Positions 1 to 10,341 of a DNA stretch of 64,000 nucleotides are shown here, piece by piece. The stretch comes from Kaistia defluvii (lineage in GTDB: Bacteria > Pseudomonadota > Alphaproteobacteria > Rhizobiales > Kaistiaceae). Position 1 is the stretch's first letter, and every line of letters begins with the position of its first letter. A program made the position numbers and the translations under genes. The notes below the pieces were generated by a model. The model did no database searches, had not been told where the DNA came from, and was given only the letters and a program-made list of their open reading frames with translations. The stretch is from contig NZ_JAPKNI010000001.1 of NCBI RefSeq assembly GCF_026343955.1, forward strand, positions 496,001 to 560,000. The letters are read 5' to 3'.

Positions 1-987
1 ACCGCCAGCCTCCCGGCCGACGAGGTCGAGCGCCTGTTCGAGGCGATCCGCCGGCTGCGCGCCCGCGGCGTCGGCATGATCTACGTCTCGCACCGCCTCG
101 ACGAGATCTTCCGCATCGCCGACCGCGTCGTCGTGATGCGCGACGGCCTCAAGGTCGGCGAAAAGCCGGTTTCCGAGACGACCCCGGACGAGTTGGTCAG
201 CCTGATCGTCGGCTCGACGACGCTGGAGCTGTTCAAGAAGGGTGAACTCGGATCCGGCAAGGTGCGCGTCGCCATCCGCGACCTGGAGACGCCCTCCGCC
301 GGGCCGGTCTCCTTCGATATCCGCCAGGGCGAACTGCTCGGCCTGGTCGGCCTGCGCGGCGCCGGGCAGGAGGAAATCGGCCGCGCCCTTTTCGGCGCCG
401 CGCCGCATCGCGGCACGATCGAGATCGACGGCCAGGCGCCGGACCTCTCCTCGCCGCGCGCCGCGCTCCAGTCCGGCATCGGGCTGGTGGCACGCGACCG
501 CACCGAGGAATCGGTCGCCTTCTCGCTTTCCGTCCGCGAAAACGCCTTCCTCAACCCGGCCGCCATCGGTCGCGGCCTGCTCTCCTATCTGTCGCCCCGC
601 GCCGAAGCGCGCCAGGCCGTCGAACTCGGCGCCTCTGTCGGCCTTCGCCCCAACGATCCCGATTTGCCGATCGAGGGGCTTTCCGGCGGCAACCAGCAGA
701 AGGTCGTGGTCGGGCGCTGGCTCGCCACCAACCGCCGCCTGCTGATCGCCGAGGATCCGACCGCCGGCGTCGATGTCGGGGCCAAGGCCGAGATCTACCG
801 GCTGATCGCGCAGGCGCTGGAAAAGGGCCTCGCCGTCGTCGTCGTCTCGACCGATTTCGAGGAAATCGCCCATATCTGCCATCGGGCGCTCGTCTTCAAC
901 CGGGGCAGGATCATCGCCGAGCTGACCGGCCCTGCCCTGACCACGCAATCGGTGATCACCGCGGCCTCCGCGTCGGAAGCAGCCTAG
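1..987 (+). CDS. Sugar ABC transporter ATP-binding protein (RbsA/MglA type), 5' end missing
   Basis: The reading frame is open from the first base, so the start and the first Walker A lie outside the window. The first visible residues, TASLPADEVERLF, follow directly on a Walker B aspartate-glutamate in this family and are followed by the H-loop region YVSHRLDEI. A complete second ATPase half follows, with the degenerate P-loop GLRGAGQEE that is usual in RbsA-type proteins, the signature LSGGNQQKV and Walker B LLIAEDPTAGVDVG. Two tandem ATPase halves mark the CUT2 class, which energises uptake of pentoses, hexoses or polyols at the inner membrane. The permease and binding-protein genes follow on the same strand. 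The substrate cannot be read from the sequence. Confidence 0.93.
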   Translation, partial: TASLPADEVERLFEAIRRLRARGVGMIYVSHRLDEIFRIADRVVVMRDGLKVGEKPVSETTPDELVSLIVGSTTLELFKKGELGSGKVRVAIRDLETPSAGPVSFDIRQGELLGLVGLRGAGQEEIGRALFGAAPHRGTIEIDGQAPDLSSPRAALQSGIGLVARDRTEESVAFSLSVRENAFLNPAAIGRGLLSYLSPRAEARQAVELGASVGLRPNDPDLPIEGLSGGNQQKVVVGRWLATNRRLLIAEDPTAGVDVGAKAEIYRLIAQALEKGLAVVVVSTDFEEIAHICHRALVFNRGRIIAELTGPALTTQSVITAASASEAA

Positions 988-1001
988 AACCCTTCGTTTA
1001 G

Positions 1002-1049
1002 TCGCGTTTTCTTCCCGCGAACCGGATCCGACTTCGCTCGAAAACGCTC
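1002..1049. repeat. Dispersed intergenic palindromic repeat, copy A
   Basis: A 48-base element runs from TCGCGTTTTCTTC to GCTCGAAAACGCTC. The ends GCGTTTTC and GAAAACGC are inverted repeats. Near-identical copies lie at 53720-53767 (same orientation) and 55462-55508 (reverse complement). Similar elements are common between genes in rhizobial genomes (from memory). This copy sits between the ATPase and permease genes of one operon, so it is probably transcribed. Confidence 0.8.
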
Positions 1050-1063
1050 CAGGAACCGCGCCC

Positions 1064-2113
1064 ATGTCCATGAACTCCGTCCGCTCCGATGCGCTGGAAC
1101 CGACCCGCAGCGAATTGAAGAACGCCTCCTTCGGCGAGCGCCTGCGCCGCCGCATCCCGGTCTATGGCCTGCCGATCCTGCTGGTGCTGCTGATCGTGAT
1201 CTTCTCGCTGATCCTGCCGCAGACCTTCCCGACCATGCTGAATGTGCGGTCGATCATCTCGGACAAGGCGATCATCGCCCTGCTCTCGCTCGCCGCCATG
1301 ATCCCGATGGCCGCCGGGAAGATCGACCTGACCGTCGGCTACGGCATCGTGCTCTGGCATATCCTGGCGATCAGCCTACAGACCATGGCCGGCATTCCCT
1401 GGCCCTTCGCCGTGCTGATCGTCATCCTGCTCGGCGCCTGCGTCGGCCTGCTGAACGGGCTGCTGGTCGAAGTCGCCCGCATCGACAGCTTCATCGCGAC
1501 GCTCGGCACCGGCACCGTGCTCTACGCGGTCGCGCTCTGGCACACCGGAGGCCGCCAGGTGGTGGCGCAGCTGCCGCAGGGCTTCCTGTCGCTGAACGGC
1601 ACCATGGTGTTCGGTCTGCCGATCACCGGGTTCTACGTGATCGGCCTCGCCATCGTGCTCTGGCTGATCCTCGAGCACCTGCCGATCGGCCGCTATCTCT
1701 ATGCCATCGGCGCCAATCCGAAGGCCGCAGCGCTCAACGGCATTCCCGTCCAGCGCTACACGATGGGCGCCTTCGTCGCCTCGGGCGCGCTGACGGCGGT
1801 CGCCGGCGTGCTGCTCGCATCGAAACTGCGCATCGGCCAGGCCAGCGTCGGCCTCGAATATCTGCTGCCGGCTCTGGTCGGCGCCTTTCTCGGCTCGACC
1901 ACGATCAAGCCGGGTCGCGTCAATGTCTGGGGCACGCTGGCCGGCGTCGCCATCCTGGCGGTCGGCATCGCCGGCATCCAGCAGTTCGGCGGGTCGTTCT
2001 GGGTCGAGCCGATGTTCAACGGCGTCACCCTGCTGATCGCCATCGGCATCGCCGGCTATGCCCAGCGCCGCCGCGGCACCAACAACAAGCCATTCAAAAA
2101 GACGGGCGCTTAA
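1064..2113 (+). CDS. Sugar ABC transporter permease (CUT2, RbsC-like)
   Basis: A 349-residue integral membrane protein. After a hydrophilic N-terminus of about 40 residues it has strongly hydrophobic segments throughout (for example GLPILLVLLIVIFSLILP and IVLWLILEHL), consistent with 8-10 transmembrane helices. The loop YAIGANPKAAALNGIPVQRY matches the conserved cytoplasmic coupling loop of the BPD_transp_2 family that contacts the ATPase. It would form the homodimeric translocation pore for the sugar imported with the preceding ATPase and the following binding protein. It starts 76 bases after the ATPase stop, and the gap holds a dispersed repeat. Confidence 0.93.
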   Translation: MSMNSVRSDALEPTRSELKNASFGERLRRRIPVYGLPILLVLLIVIFSLILPQTFPTMLNVRSIISDKAIIALLSLAAMIPMAAGKIDLTVGYGIVLWHILAISLQTMAGIPWPFAVLIVILLGACVGLLNGLLVEVARIDSFIATLGTGTVLYAVALWHTGGRQVVAQLPQGFLSLNGTMVFGLPITGFYVIGLAIVLWLILEHLPIGRYLYAIGANPKAAALNGIPVQRYTMGAFVASGALTAVAGVLLASKLRIGQASVGLEYLLPALVGAFLGSTTIKPGRVNVWGTLAGVAILAVGIAGIQQFGGSFWVEPMFNGVTLLIAIGIAGYAQRRRGTNNKPFKKTGA

Positions 2114-2142
2114 GAACCCCGTCGCAACTCGGAGGGAAGTTC

Positions 2143-3252
2143 ATGAAGTCACGCAACCTGTTGCTTGCCGCGGCCAGCGCCGTCGCCCTGATGGCCATAC
2201 CCATGGTCGCCCACGCCGACGCCTTTGTCGACGAGGCGAAGGCCGTCGTCGCCAAGGCCGTCGGCCGCGCCGACAAGTGGGATGGCCCCACCACCGGTCC
2301 CAAGGCCGTCGGCAAGAAAACCGTCGTCTATGTCGCGGGCGACATGCGCAATGGCGGCATCCTGGGCGTTTCCCAGGGCGCCAAGGAAGCGGCCGAAGCG
2401 ATCGGCTGGGACTATCGCGAGATCGACGGCCAGGGCACGGTTTCGGGCCAGGCCACGGCGCTCTCGCAGGCGATCGCGCTGAAGCCGGACGCCATCATCG
2501 TCGGCGGCAGCGATGCCGTCGAGCAGAAGGCCGGACTGGAGGGCGCCGCCAAGGAAGGCATCCTCATGGTCGGCTGGCATTCCGGCCCCGTCCCCGGTCC
2601 GCTCGAAGGCACGCCGATCTTCGCCAATGTCACCACCGACGCGATGGAGGTCGCCAAGGTCGCGGCGATGAAGGCGATCGCCGATTCCGACGGCAAGGCC
2701 GGCGTGGTCGTCTTCGCCGATTCGACCTATGCCATCGCGATCGCCAAGGGCCGCGCCATGGAGGAATGGATCAAGAAATGCGCCGGCTGCTCGGTCGTCT
2801 CCTTCCAGGACACGCCGCTCGCCGACGTCTCCACGCGCATTCCGCAGCTGACCACGACGCTGCTGCAGCAGAATGGCGCGAAGTGGACCCATTCGCTGGC
2901 GATCAACGACCTCTATTACGACTTCATGCCCCCGGCCCTTCAGGCCGCCGGCATTGCCGGCGACGGAGACCCGCAGAACATCTCGGCCGGCGACGGCTCG
3001 GAATCGGCCTACCAGCGCATCCGCGCCAAGGACCATCAGGCCGCGACCGTGCCCGAGCCCCTGACGATGCAGGGCTGGCAGTTGATCGACGAGCTGAACC
3101 GCGCCTTTGCCGGCGAAAAGTGGTCGGGCTACGTGCCGGGCGTCCATCTCGTGACGCCGGACAACGTTGCCTTTGACGGCGGCCCGAAGAACGTCTTCGA
3201 CCCCGACAACGGCTATCGCGCCGAATACAAGAAGATCTGGGGCGTCCAGTAA
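2143..3252 (+). CDS. Periplasmic sugar-binding protein of the CUT2 transporter
   Basis: A 369-residue secreted protein. GGAGGG precedes the start by a few bases. The signal peptide has a Lys-Arg n-region, a hydrophobic core (LLLAAASAVALMAIP) and a likely cleavage after AHA near residue 25. The rest resembles type-1 periplasmic binding proteins: a first lobe with KTVVYVAGDMRNGGILG, the DAIIVGGSDA segment and a second lobe from about residue 185. It captures the sugar and delivers it to the permease 29 bases upstream. It contains a CAGC pair near residue 210 that could form a small disulfide. A perfect GC hairpin follows the stop, so the transporter operon probably ends here. Confidence 0.88.
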   Translation: MKSRNLLLAAASAVALMAIPMVAHADAFVDEAKAVVAKAVGRADKWDGPTTGPKAVGKKTVVYVAGDMRNGGILGVSQGAKEAAEAIGWDYREIDGQGTVSGQATALSQAIALKPDAIIVGGSDAVEQKAGLEGAAKEGILMVGWHSGPVPGPLEGTPIFANVTTDAMEVAKVAAMKAIADSDGKAGVVVFADSTYAIAIAKGRAMEEWIKKCAGCSVVSFQDTPLADVSTRIPQLTTTLLQQNGAKWTHSLAINDLYYDFMPPALQAAGIAGDGDPQNISAGDGSESAYQRIRAKDHQAATVPEPLTMQGWQLIDELNRAFAGEKWSGYVPGVHLVTPDNVAFDGGPKNVFDPDNGYRAEYKKIWGVQ

Positions 3253-3265
3253 GCGCCATGTCCTG

Positions 3266-3294
3266 ACCGGCGGCGGCCTCGCGCCGCCGCCGGT
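3266..3294 (+). terminator. GC-rich hairpin after the sugar ABC operon
   Basis: Perfect 12-base arms (ACCGGCGGCGGC and its complement) enclose a 5-base loop CTCGC, starting 14 bases after the binding-protein stop codon. There is no T-tract, so it may be a weak terminator or an mRNA 3'-end stabiliser. Confidence 0.6.
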
Positions 3295-3502
3295 TACCCC
3301 CATGTCAGGCCCACCGCCCCGGAGAGAGACCGGCGCCGCGCCGGCGCTCGCCCCGGTCGAGGTCGTGCGCCGCGCTCTGGCGCTCCGGGCGTGCCTGGGC
3401 TAACGACGACGCTTCGCCGAGGCGGCATCGCCCGTACCCGGACGTTTCAGCCTTTTTCCCCCGGCGCGGCATCGCCCGCGCCGCGCCCCCTGGACAGAGA
3501 CA

Positions 3503-4546
3503 ATGGCGACCGATCCCCCCGGCCGAACGCCGAAGAGCCAGCCCACCATGGCCGACGTCGCCGAGCGCGCCGGCGTCTCGACGATGACGGTATCGCGCGC
3601 GCTGAAGAAGGGCGGCCCGATCTCGGACGAAACCCGCCGCCGGATCATGGCCGCCGTCGACGAACTCGGCTACGTGCTCGATCAGACCGCCGGCACGCTC
3701 TCGTCCAAGCGCTCCGGTTTCGTCGCCACGCTGATCCCGTCGATCAACAATTCCAACTTCTCCGACACGGTGCGCGGGGTCAGCGAAGCGATCGAAGGCA
3801 GCGGATTGCAGCTCCTGCTCGGCCGCACCGACTATCTCGTCGAGAAGGAGGAAACGCTGCTCGAATCCATGCTGACGCGCCGGCCGGAAGGCATCATCCT
3901 CACTGGTGGCTCGCACAGCGCGCGCTCGCGGCGGCTGCTGGAATCGGTCGGCATTCCCGTCATCGAGACCTGGGACCTGCCGCAGGCGCCGGTCGAGCAT
4001 GTCGTCGGCTTTTCCAACGCCGCCGCCATCCGCGCGCTCGTTCACGACCTCTACGTACGCGGCTACCGCAACATCGGCTTCATCGGCGGCACCAGCAATC
4101 GCGACACCCGCGGCGCCGATCGCCGCGTCGGCTACACCCAGGCGATCGCCGAACTGCAACTCGGCCCAGCCCGCATCATCTCTTTCGGAAGTCCGCCGAT
4201 CTCGATGGAACAGGGCGGCGAGGCGATCGTTCAGCTGGTCAAGCAATGGCCGGAGGTCGACGCCGCCATCTGCGTCTCCGATCTTTCCGCCTTCGGCGCG
4301 CTGATGGAATGCCACCGGCGCGGCTGGGCGGTGCCGGACCGGATCGCCATCGCCGGCTTCGGCGATTTCGAGGTGTCGCGCTGTGCCCATCCGCGCCTGA
4401 CGACGGTTTCCGTCGATGCCTTCGAGATCGGCCGCACGGCCGGCGGCCTGCTGCTGCGCGCCATCGAGGCGCGGCGCGAGGGCCGGCTGCTTCCCCCGGA
4501 AACGCACACGATGCCGTTCCGGGTGGTCCAGCGCGAAAGCACGTGA
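3503..4546 (+). CDS. LacI-family transcriptional regulator
   Basis: A 347-residue regulator. The N-terminal helix-turn-helix, near residues 16-40, reads TMADVAERAGVSTMTVSRAL and is followed by the hinge helix region LDQTAGTLSSKRSG. The remainder is a periplasmic-binding-protein-like sensor domain containing IGFIGGTSNRDTRG and IAIAGFGDFE. The helix-turn-helix is of the GntR (gluconate) type within the family. It lies 250 bases downstream of the sugar transporter on the same strand and most likely controls it in response to that sugar or its phosphate. I chose the ATG at 3503; a second ATG at 3548 would leave the DNA-binding domain almost intact. A longer upstream frame is present but is not homologous to anything I recognise. 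Confidence 0.9.
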   Translation: MATDPPGRTPKSQPTMADVAERAGVSTMTVSRALKKGGPISDETRRRIMAAVDELGYVLDQTAGTLSSKRSGFVATLIPSINNSNFSDTVRGVSEAIEGSGLQLLLGRTDYLVEKEETLLESMLTRRPEGIILTGGSHSARSRRLLESVGIPVIETWDLPQAPVEHVVGFSNAAAIRALVHDLYVRGYRNIGFIGGTSNRDTRGADRRVGYTQAIAELQLGPARIISFGSPPISMEQGGEAIVQLVKQWPEVDAAICVSDLSAFGALMECHRRGWAVPDRIAIAGFGDFEVSRCAHPRLTTVSVDAFEIGRTAGGLLLRAIEARREGRLLPPETHTMPFRVVQREST

Positions 4547-4937
4547 CCGGGCCATAGCTCCGATCCCGCGCGTCGAGGCGCGGCACACGCAGATCGCCCC
4601 CCGGAAGCCACGTCGCCCGGCGTCCATCTGAGATATTTATAACGACATCCGCTCGGCAAGCGGCGCGACGCTGGAGACCTGCGCGCCGCCCGATCCCGGT
4701 TGCCCCCATGTCTTTCGGGTTCAAGAGCACCATCCGGTCAGGAATCTCGTCATTTTGGCTAGGTGCTCCGGACCCGTGGCCCGGAATAAACAGAGTGGAT
4801 GCCGAAGGTTCGCAAAGCGGAGGCTTCCGGCAACCGCGCGCCTGTGCCATGCCGTTCTTCAAGGGTCGAATTATCGTTCCAGGCCGAAACCAAGCCACGG
4901 GGCCTGGCCTCGCAACGCCAGCATGGGAGCAGCCGTC
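4547..4937. other. Intergenic region between the LacI and GntR regulators
   Basis: This stretch of about 390 bases has no convincing gene. It contains a short AT-rich patch (GATATTTATAAC near 4631) that could be part of a promoter for the GntR gene and a few weak hairpins such as CCGCT..AGCGG near 4648. Open frames cross it but show no codon pattern or recognisable protein. I see no repeat element here. Confidence 0.4.
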
Positions 4938-5633
4938 ATGACCGCACAGCCTCTCGATCGGCCGAAATCATTGACCGCGATGGCCTTCGACCGCCTGCTG
5001 CACAGCATCGTGCACGGTGAGATCGCCTATGGCACGATGCTGAGCGAGAAGGCGGTCGCCGAGACCTTCGGCACCAGCAAGACACCGATCCGCGAGGCCT
5101 TCTTCCAGCTGCAATCGCTCGGCCTCGTCGAAATCCAGCCGCAGCGGGGATGTTTCGTCCCCTACCCGACCCTCGACAAGGTTCGCGAACTCTGCGAACT
5201 GCGCATCGAACTGGAGAGCTACGCCCTGACGCTGTCGATGGAGCGGGGACAGGCACGCTTGCTGGAGGCACTGTCGGCCACCTTCGCCGAGATGGAGGAG
5301 ATGCGCGACGGCTATCGGCACGAGACCTATCACAAGCTCGACCAGGATTTTCACAAGGCCTTCTTCGTCGCCAGCGGAAACACCCTGCTCGCCGAGGTCT
5401 ATGGCACGATCGACCCGCGCATCCAGGCGCTGCGCGCCAATTTCTCGTCGCCGAACGAGCAACTCTTCGACGTGTCGAGGAACGAGCACGCGGCGATAGT
5501 CCAGGCCGTGGCCGACCGAAACATCGAGAGTGCGACGGCCACGATCCGCTCCCATATCAGCCGGGTCCGCGACATCTATTCGGACGGGATCGAGAAGCGG
5601 AAGCCGTTGGACCCGGCTCTTTCCCATCTATAG
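4938..5633 (+). CDS. GntR-family transcriptional regulator (FadR/FCD subfamily)
   Basis: A 231-residue regulator. The winged helix occupies about residues 12-75, with SEKAVAETFGTSKTPIREAFFQL as the recognition region (the TPxREA motif typical of GntR proteins) and a wing ending GLVEIQPQRGCFV. The all-helical FCD ligand domain follows, with metal- or acid-binding residues around DQDFHKAFF and ISRVRDIY. I chose the ATG at 4938 because GGGAGC precedes it by seven bases; an in-frame ATG at 4923 would add five residues. FCD regulators usually sense carboxylic acids. No obvious target operon is adjacent, because the next gene encodes a channel. Confidence 0.9.
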   Translation: MTAQPLDRPKSLTAMAFDRLLHSIVHGEIAYGTMLSEKAVAETFGTSKTPIREAFFQLQSLGLVEIQPQRGCFVPYPTLDKVRELCELRIELESYALTLSMERGQARLLEALSATFAEMEEMRDGYRHETYHKLDQDFHKAFFVASGNTLLAEVYGTIDPRIQALRANFSSPNEQLFDVSRNEHAAIVQAVADRNIESATATIRSHISRVRDIYSDGIEKRKPLDPALSHL

Positions 5634-5720
5634 GCTTGGCGTTGTCGGCACGTCTGGCCACGCCATCGAGCGGCGGGTGGCCGACGACAGCCGCCTTTCC
5701 CGCCAGTTGAACGAGGCCTG

Positions 5721-6521
5721 ATGAATTCGGATACGAAGAGCACGACGAATGCGGGCTTCGCCAGGCTGAGACGGCATCTCCACTTTCTCTATCACAGCCG
5801 CGCCCGGCCCGCCCGCCTGTTCCAGGCCTGCGTTGTCACCATCGACCTGCTGATCATCGCCTTCTTCATCGCCACCCCGATGATCCGCGATGCCTCGGCT
5901 TTCCTCTGGTACGACTATGCCATCGCCATCGTGCTGGCGATCGACCTGACCTGCCGGGGACTGGCCGAGACCGATCTGAAACACTGGTTGCGGAAGCCGA
6001 CGGTGATCGTCGACATCTTCATCCTGATCACGCTGCTGTTTCCGGCCTATCTCGCCAATCTGGGCTTCCTGCGCATCCTGCGGCTCTGGTCGCTGTCGCG
6101 CAGCGGCTTTCTGTGGCGGCCGCTGTCGAAACGCCAGTTGGCCCGCTGGCAGCAGCCGGTGCAGGCGGTCCTCAACCTGGTGACGTTCCTGTTCGTCGCC
6201 ACCGGATTCATCTACACCTTCTTCTTCCGCTTCAGCCCCGGCTTCGCCGGCTATATCGACGCCCTCTACTTCACGGTCGCGACGGTCACCACGACCGGCT
6301 TCGGCGACATCACGCTGCCCGGCCCCTGGGGCAAGCTGACATCGATCGTGACGATGATCTGCGGCATCTCGCTGTTCGTGCGCCTGGCGCAATCCATCGT
6401 CCGGCCCAACAAGGTGTTTCATCCCTGCCCCCGCTGCGCCCTGCAACGGCATGATCCCGACGCGGTCCATTGCAAGGCCTGCGGCGAGATTCTGGCCATT
6501 CCCGACGATGGTGATGGCTAG
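5721..6521 (+). CDS. Voltage-gated-like ion channel with C-terminal zinc ribbon
   Basis: A 266-residue membrane protein of the six-helix K+ channel type. Hydrophobic segments lie near residues 36-55, 64-80, 93-112, 148-168 and 203-222. A short arginine-spaced segment at 117-133 (LRILRLWSLSRSGFLWR) resembles a voltage-sensor S4 helix. The pore loop ends in TTTGFGD at 190-196, a variant of the TVGYGD selectivity filter with Phe in place of Tyr, as in several bacterial K+ channels. After the last helix the protein ends in a four-cysteine motif (C236, C239, C251, C254) that looks like a zinc ribbon. It would conduct K+ across the inner membrane. What the ribbon binds is unknown. Confidence 0.85.
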   Translation: MNSDTKSTTNAGFARLRRHLHFLYHSRARPARLFQACVVTIDLLIIAFFIATPMIRDASAFLWYDYAIAIVLAIDLTCRGLAETDLKHWLRKPTVIVDIFILITLLFPAYLANLGFLRILRLWSLSRSGFLWRPLSKRQLARWQQPVQAVLNLVTFLFVATGFIYTFFFRFSPGFAGYIDALYFTVATVTTTGFGDITLPGPWGKLTSIVTMICGISLFVRLAQSIVRPNKVFHPCPRCALQRHDPDAVHCKACGEILAIPDDGDG

Positions 6522-6563
6522 CGTCCGGCTGGTCTTGTTCCCGGTTTGTGCTAGAATGCCGGA

Positions 6564-7124
6564 ATGAAAACCCAAGGCCTGGTCCTGTTCGAAACGCCGA
6601 TCGGCCGCTGCGGCATCAGCTGGAGCGCGCGCGGCATCACCGGCGTCGAGTTTCCCGGCGCCGATGCCGAGCAGACGCGCCTGGCCCTGGCGCGCCGCTT
6701 TCCCGAAGCCCGTTCCGAAGATCCGCCGGCCTTCGTCCAGGCGGCCATCGCGGCGATCGTCGCGCTGCTGGAAGGCGCGGACGACGACCTGACGGCCGTC
6801 CCGCTCGACCCCGACCACATCCCACCCTTCAACCAGCGCGTCTATGACGTGACCCGCGCCATCCCGCCCGGCGAGACGCTCACCTATGGCGAAGTCGCGG
6901 CGGCGATCGGAGAACCGGGCGCGGCGCGCGCCGTCGGCCGCGCGCTGGGCGAGAACCCCTATCCGATCCTCATCCCCTGCCACCGCGTGCTGGCGGCCGG
7001 GGGCAAGATGGGCGGCTTCTCCGGCACCGGCGGCATCGCCACCAAGCGCCGGGTCCTCGCCATCGAAAGCCGCGCCAAGCTGGACGAGTTGCCGCTGTTC
7101 GGCAGCCGTCCGGATGGAGCCTGA
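6564..7124 (+). CDS. ogt: Methylated-DNA--protein-cysteine S-methyltransferase
   Basis: A 186-residue DNA repair protein that transfers methyl groups from O6-methylguanine or O4-methylthymine to its own cysteine. The active site IPCHRV has the acceptor Cys at residue 139. Upstream are the helix-turn-helix region PPGETLTYGEVAAAIG and the arginine finger ARAVGRALGENP. The C-terminal GGFSGTGGIATKRRVL is also conserved. The first 85 residues form the weakly conserved N-terminal domain. It is a stand-alone Ogt-type enzyme with no Ada regulatory domain. It ends four bases before the stop of the convergent epimerase gene. Confidence 0.93.
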   Translation: MKTQGLVLFETPIGRCGISWSARGITGVEFPGADAEQTRLALARRFPEARSEDPPAFVQAAIAAIVALLEGADDDLTAVPLDPDHIPPFNQRVYDVTRAIPPGETLTYGEVAAAIGEPGAARAVGRALGENPYPILIPCHRVLAAGGKMGGFSGTGGIATKRRVLAIESRAKLDELPLFGSRPDGA

Positions 7125-7128
7125 CGGC

Positions 7129-7971
7129 TCAGCGCCAGCCGTATTGCGGCTTGTAGCCGAGCACCTTCTTCGCCCGGTCGATCGAGAGCAGCGTCTCGTT
7201 CGGGCCGATGGGGCGCTTGCGCTCGATACCCGGAAACGCTTCGTCGAGCAGGGAATCGTTCGTCCGGCTCATGACGCCGTCATCGTTGGCGATGACGAAG
7301 ACATCGGCGCCCCTGAGCGGCGATTCCAGCGCCAGCCGGCACGACTGCGCGGCGTCGCGCACGTCGATATAGGCCCAGAGGTTCCACTTGCGGGCGTTGA
7401 TGTCGGCGTCGAAGGCCGGGAATTCCGCATAGCGCTCCGGCGGCATGACGTTGGAGAAGCGCAGGCCAAAGATCTTCATTTCCGGATCCCAGCGGCAGAA
7501 TTCCTTCGCCATCTCCTCGCCGAGGAACTTGGACAGCGAATAGGCCGTCTCCGGCCGGCCGCGATAGGCCTCGTCGACCGGCACGTAGGGCGGCGGCGTC
7601 TCGAAGGGCAGGCCCAGCACGGTCTCGCTCGAAGCCCAGACGACATTCTTGATGCCGAGCACCCGCGCCGCCTCGAACACGTTGTAGGTCGAGATCATGT
7701 TAGTCTCGAAAATGACGTGGTTCGGCGCCAGGCCCGGCGCGGGAATCGCGGCCAGATGGACGATGCCGGTCGCCTTCTTGAAGCGATCGTCGATCCCGGA
7801 GAAGGCGGCCAGCGCCTGGCCGAAATCGGTCAGGTCGACCTTGCTGAACGGCACGCCCTGGCCCGGCGGCGGCAGGGCCATGTCGATCGAGGCGACTTCG
7901 TAGCCATGCTCGACGAGATCCTTCACCACCGCGCGACCCGCAAGACCGCTTCCACCCGTAACGATGATCAT
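7129..7971 (-). CDS. NAD(P)-dependent epimerase/dehydratase (extended SDR)
   Basis: A 280-residue cytoplasmic enzyme. The nucleotide-binding motif VTGGSGLAGR is at the very N-terminus, the catalytic serine region is WASSETVLG, and the catalytic Tyr and Lys are in YSLSKF near residues 145-150. This is the extended short-chain dehydrogenase pattern of nucleotide-sugar epimerases and uronate dehydrogenases. The substrate domain (VDEAYRGRPE, GLRFSNV, WAYIDVRDAA) is typical of the UDP-glucose 4-epimerase-like branch, but 280 residues is short for GalE. It stands alone on the minus strand and shares its upstream region with the divergent DUF423 gene. The exact substrate is unknown. Confidence 0.85.
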   Translation of the reverse strand: MIIVTGGSGLAGRAVVKDLVEHGYEVASIDMALPPPGQGVPFSKVDLTDFGQALAAFSGIDDRFKKATGIVHLAAIPAPGLAPNHVIFETNMISTYNVFEAARVLGIKNVVWASSETVLGLPFETPPPYVPVDEAYRGRPETAYSLSKFLGEEMAKEFCRWDPEMKIFGLRFSNVMPPERYAEFPAFDADINARKWNLWAYIDVRDAAQSCRLALESPLRGADVFVIANDDGVMSRTNDSLLDEAFPGIERKRPIGPNETLLSIDRAKKVLGYKPQYGWR

Positions 7972-8247
7972 GTTTCTCTCCCGAAGCTATGGACTGGATG
8001 CCGGCGGCAGCGCCCGACCGGCCTGTGACACGAGGCGGCGGAGCCGCGATGACAGCGCTAACATAGCATCGGATTGCGATGTGACAATGCCCCAGCGGAA
8101 TCTCTCCCGGTTGCGCCCTGCGTCCACGCCTGAAACGGGTTGGGCGGTTTTGCCACGACGCGCGCCGGCGCAATCGGTTCTATTCGGTCGGGAGGAATGC
8201 GGGGCGTTGACGGCAGCCTTCGCCAAGGTCTTTGGGAGAACAGGCAC

Positions 8248-8607
8248 ATGAACGGACAAAGGGCGCTTCTGGTTGTCGCCGGTCTCGCCGGCATGATTGG
8301 CGTCGCGCTGGCGGCGGCCGGCGCGCATCTGCCGGGCGGCGAGAGGCTGGCGACCGCCGGCAACATGGCGATGGCGCAGGCGCCGGCCCTGCTGGCGCTC
8401 GGCTTCTTCGTGCCGGCGACGGCGCTGCTGATGTCGATTTCCGCCTGGGCGATCGCGCTCGGCCTGATCGGCTTTTCCGGCGCGCTGGCCTTCCACGCCC
8501 TCTCCGGCAGCGCGGCTCTCTCCTTCGTGGCGCCGATCGGCGGCACGACGATGATGCTCGGCTGGCTCGGTATTGCGGTGGCATCTCTGCTGATGCGCAA
8601 GCGCTAG
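8248..8607 (+). CDS. DUF423 family small membrane protein
   Basis: A 119-residue protein with four hydrophobic segments: ALLVVAGLAGMIGVALAAAGAH, APALLALGFFVPATALL, AWAIALGLIGFSGALAFHAL and an inner-membrane C-terminal helix ending in positively charged RKR. The early G..GVALAAAGAHLP and the late PIGGTTMMLGWL match the DUF423/YgdD family, whose function is unknown. The start at 8248 was chosen because GGGAG lies ten bases upstream and because residues upstream of it are not membrane-like. It is followed by prfC after 74 bases. Confidence 0.8.
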   Translation: MNGQRALLVVAGLAGMIGVALAAAGAHLPGGERLATAGNMAMAQAPALLALGFFVPATALLMSISAWAIALGLIGFSGALAFHALSGSAALSFVAPIGGTTMMLGWLGIAVASLLMRKR

Positions 8608-8681
8608 ACGCTTCGGGCTGGCCTTTCCGGCCGGTCTCGTCTATCGATGCGCCACCTCAAAAACCGTTAGAAGACTGTTTC

Positions 8682-10268
<1,587 letters not shown>

Positions 10269-10341
10269 GCCGCCAGGCTGGCAACCCGGACGCAACCGGC
10301 GCAAATTGCCCTGGGAGGATTCTTCCTGGCGGGGCGACACG

